16,048 bases of DNA from positions 1 to 16,048 of the forward strand of contig NZ_JAKJHX010000121.1 in the NCBI RefSeq assembly GCF_021648855.1, in the 5' to 3' direction. Position 1 is the first letter of the stretch, and every line of letters starts with the position of its first letter. Of the stretch, positions 16,004 to 16,048 are shown in pieces. The position numbers were made by a program, and so were the translations under genes. Source of the DNA: Tychonema litorale BBK16 (GTDB lineage Bacteria > Cyanobacteriota > Cyanobacteriia > Cyanobacteriales > Microcoleaceae). The notes under the pieces are model-generated. The model saw nothing but the letters and a program-made list of their open reading frames with translations. It had not been told where the DNA came from and searched no databases.

Positions 16004-16048
16004 TCACCGCCCTAAAAGTGCGGTGATTCTTGACGCTTCATCGACTGG
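16004..16048 (-). mobile_element. Probable C-terminus of a TnpB-type (IS200/IS605) ORF with terminal hairpin, cut by the window end
   Basis: The minus strand is open from the window end for 14 codons, PVDEASRITALLGR, then TGA (16006-16004). The last codons overlap a hairpin with seven-base arms TCACCGC (16004-16010) and GCGGTGA (16020-16026), followed by TATGTCAAACTCC on the minus strand. TnpB genes of IS200/IS605 elements often end this way, with an EARIPRL-like tail encoded by the right-end hairpin. This is recognition of a pattern from a short fragment. If it is correct, most of the gene lies right of the window and the element's end is near 15990-16000. Confidence 0.45.

Noticed and set aside
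15807..16007. Minus-strand open frame of 66 codons upstream of the kinase
   Set aside because: It is a translation of the two palindromic repeats and A/T-rich leader, overlaps the predicted kinase promoter and has no recognisable domain.

Overview
The window looks like chromosomal DNA of a filamentous, Oscillatoriales-type cyanobacterium (Microcoleus, Oscillatoria or Phormidium-like). The evidence is the repeated HIP1 octamer (GCGATCGC) and its CGATCG core, arrays of seven-base tandem repeats (STRR) in intergenic spaces, G/C-run dispersed repeats that translate as PPLGKGG or PPYQGG, a NatFGH/BgtA-type amino-acid transporter, and a multi-PAS/GAF hybrid kinase. The genus assignment is inference.

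Layout. At the left end a heptamer array (1-82) precedes a plus-strand ABC1/UbiB-type kinase-like gene (130-2196). It ends at a long perfect hairpin (2206-2249) that can also stop the convergent minus-strand tRNA-Gly(UCC) at 2258-2328. From there to the right end every supported gene lies on the minus strand. Read in the direction of transcription, from the right, they are: the C-terminal end of a probable TnpB-type ORF running off the window (16004-16048); a 1596-residue hybrid sensor histidine kinase (10973-15763); a 75-codon small gene (10449-10676); natF, a lipoprotein amino-acid-binding protein (9168-10262); natG, a permease (7940-9100); a PD-(D/E)XK nuclease-like gene (7290-7889); a DUF29-like gene (6718-7239); natH, the second permease (5410-6636); the transporter ATPase, bgtA-like (4569-5321); uvrC (2485-4491); and the tRNA.

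How they fit together. natF, natG, natH and the ATPase make a complete importer for polar amino acids: binding lipoprotein, two permeases and ATPase. Two unrelated genes with good ribosome-binding sites of their own sit between the permease genes, so the operon order is interrupted. uvrC (nucleotide excision repair) follows the ATPase at a distance of exactly 77 bases, all of it heptamer repeat. The kinase has domain order GAF-PAS-PAS-PAS-PAS-GAF-HisKA-HATPase-REC-REC-HPt and no membrane segment. It has no partner response regulator in the window.

The most distinctive feature of the locus is repeat invasion. There are four heptamer arrays in intergenic gaps, one G/C-run element inserted in frame in opposite orientations in two different proteins (UvrC and NatH), a second element beside it in UvrC, and three copies of a 25-base palindromic element on both sides of the kinase gene. 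I found no CRISPR array, prophage, or clearly new multi-gene defence or biosynthetic system. The nuclease-like/DUF29-like pair inside the transporter operon is the nearest thing to an undescribed unit.
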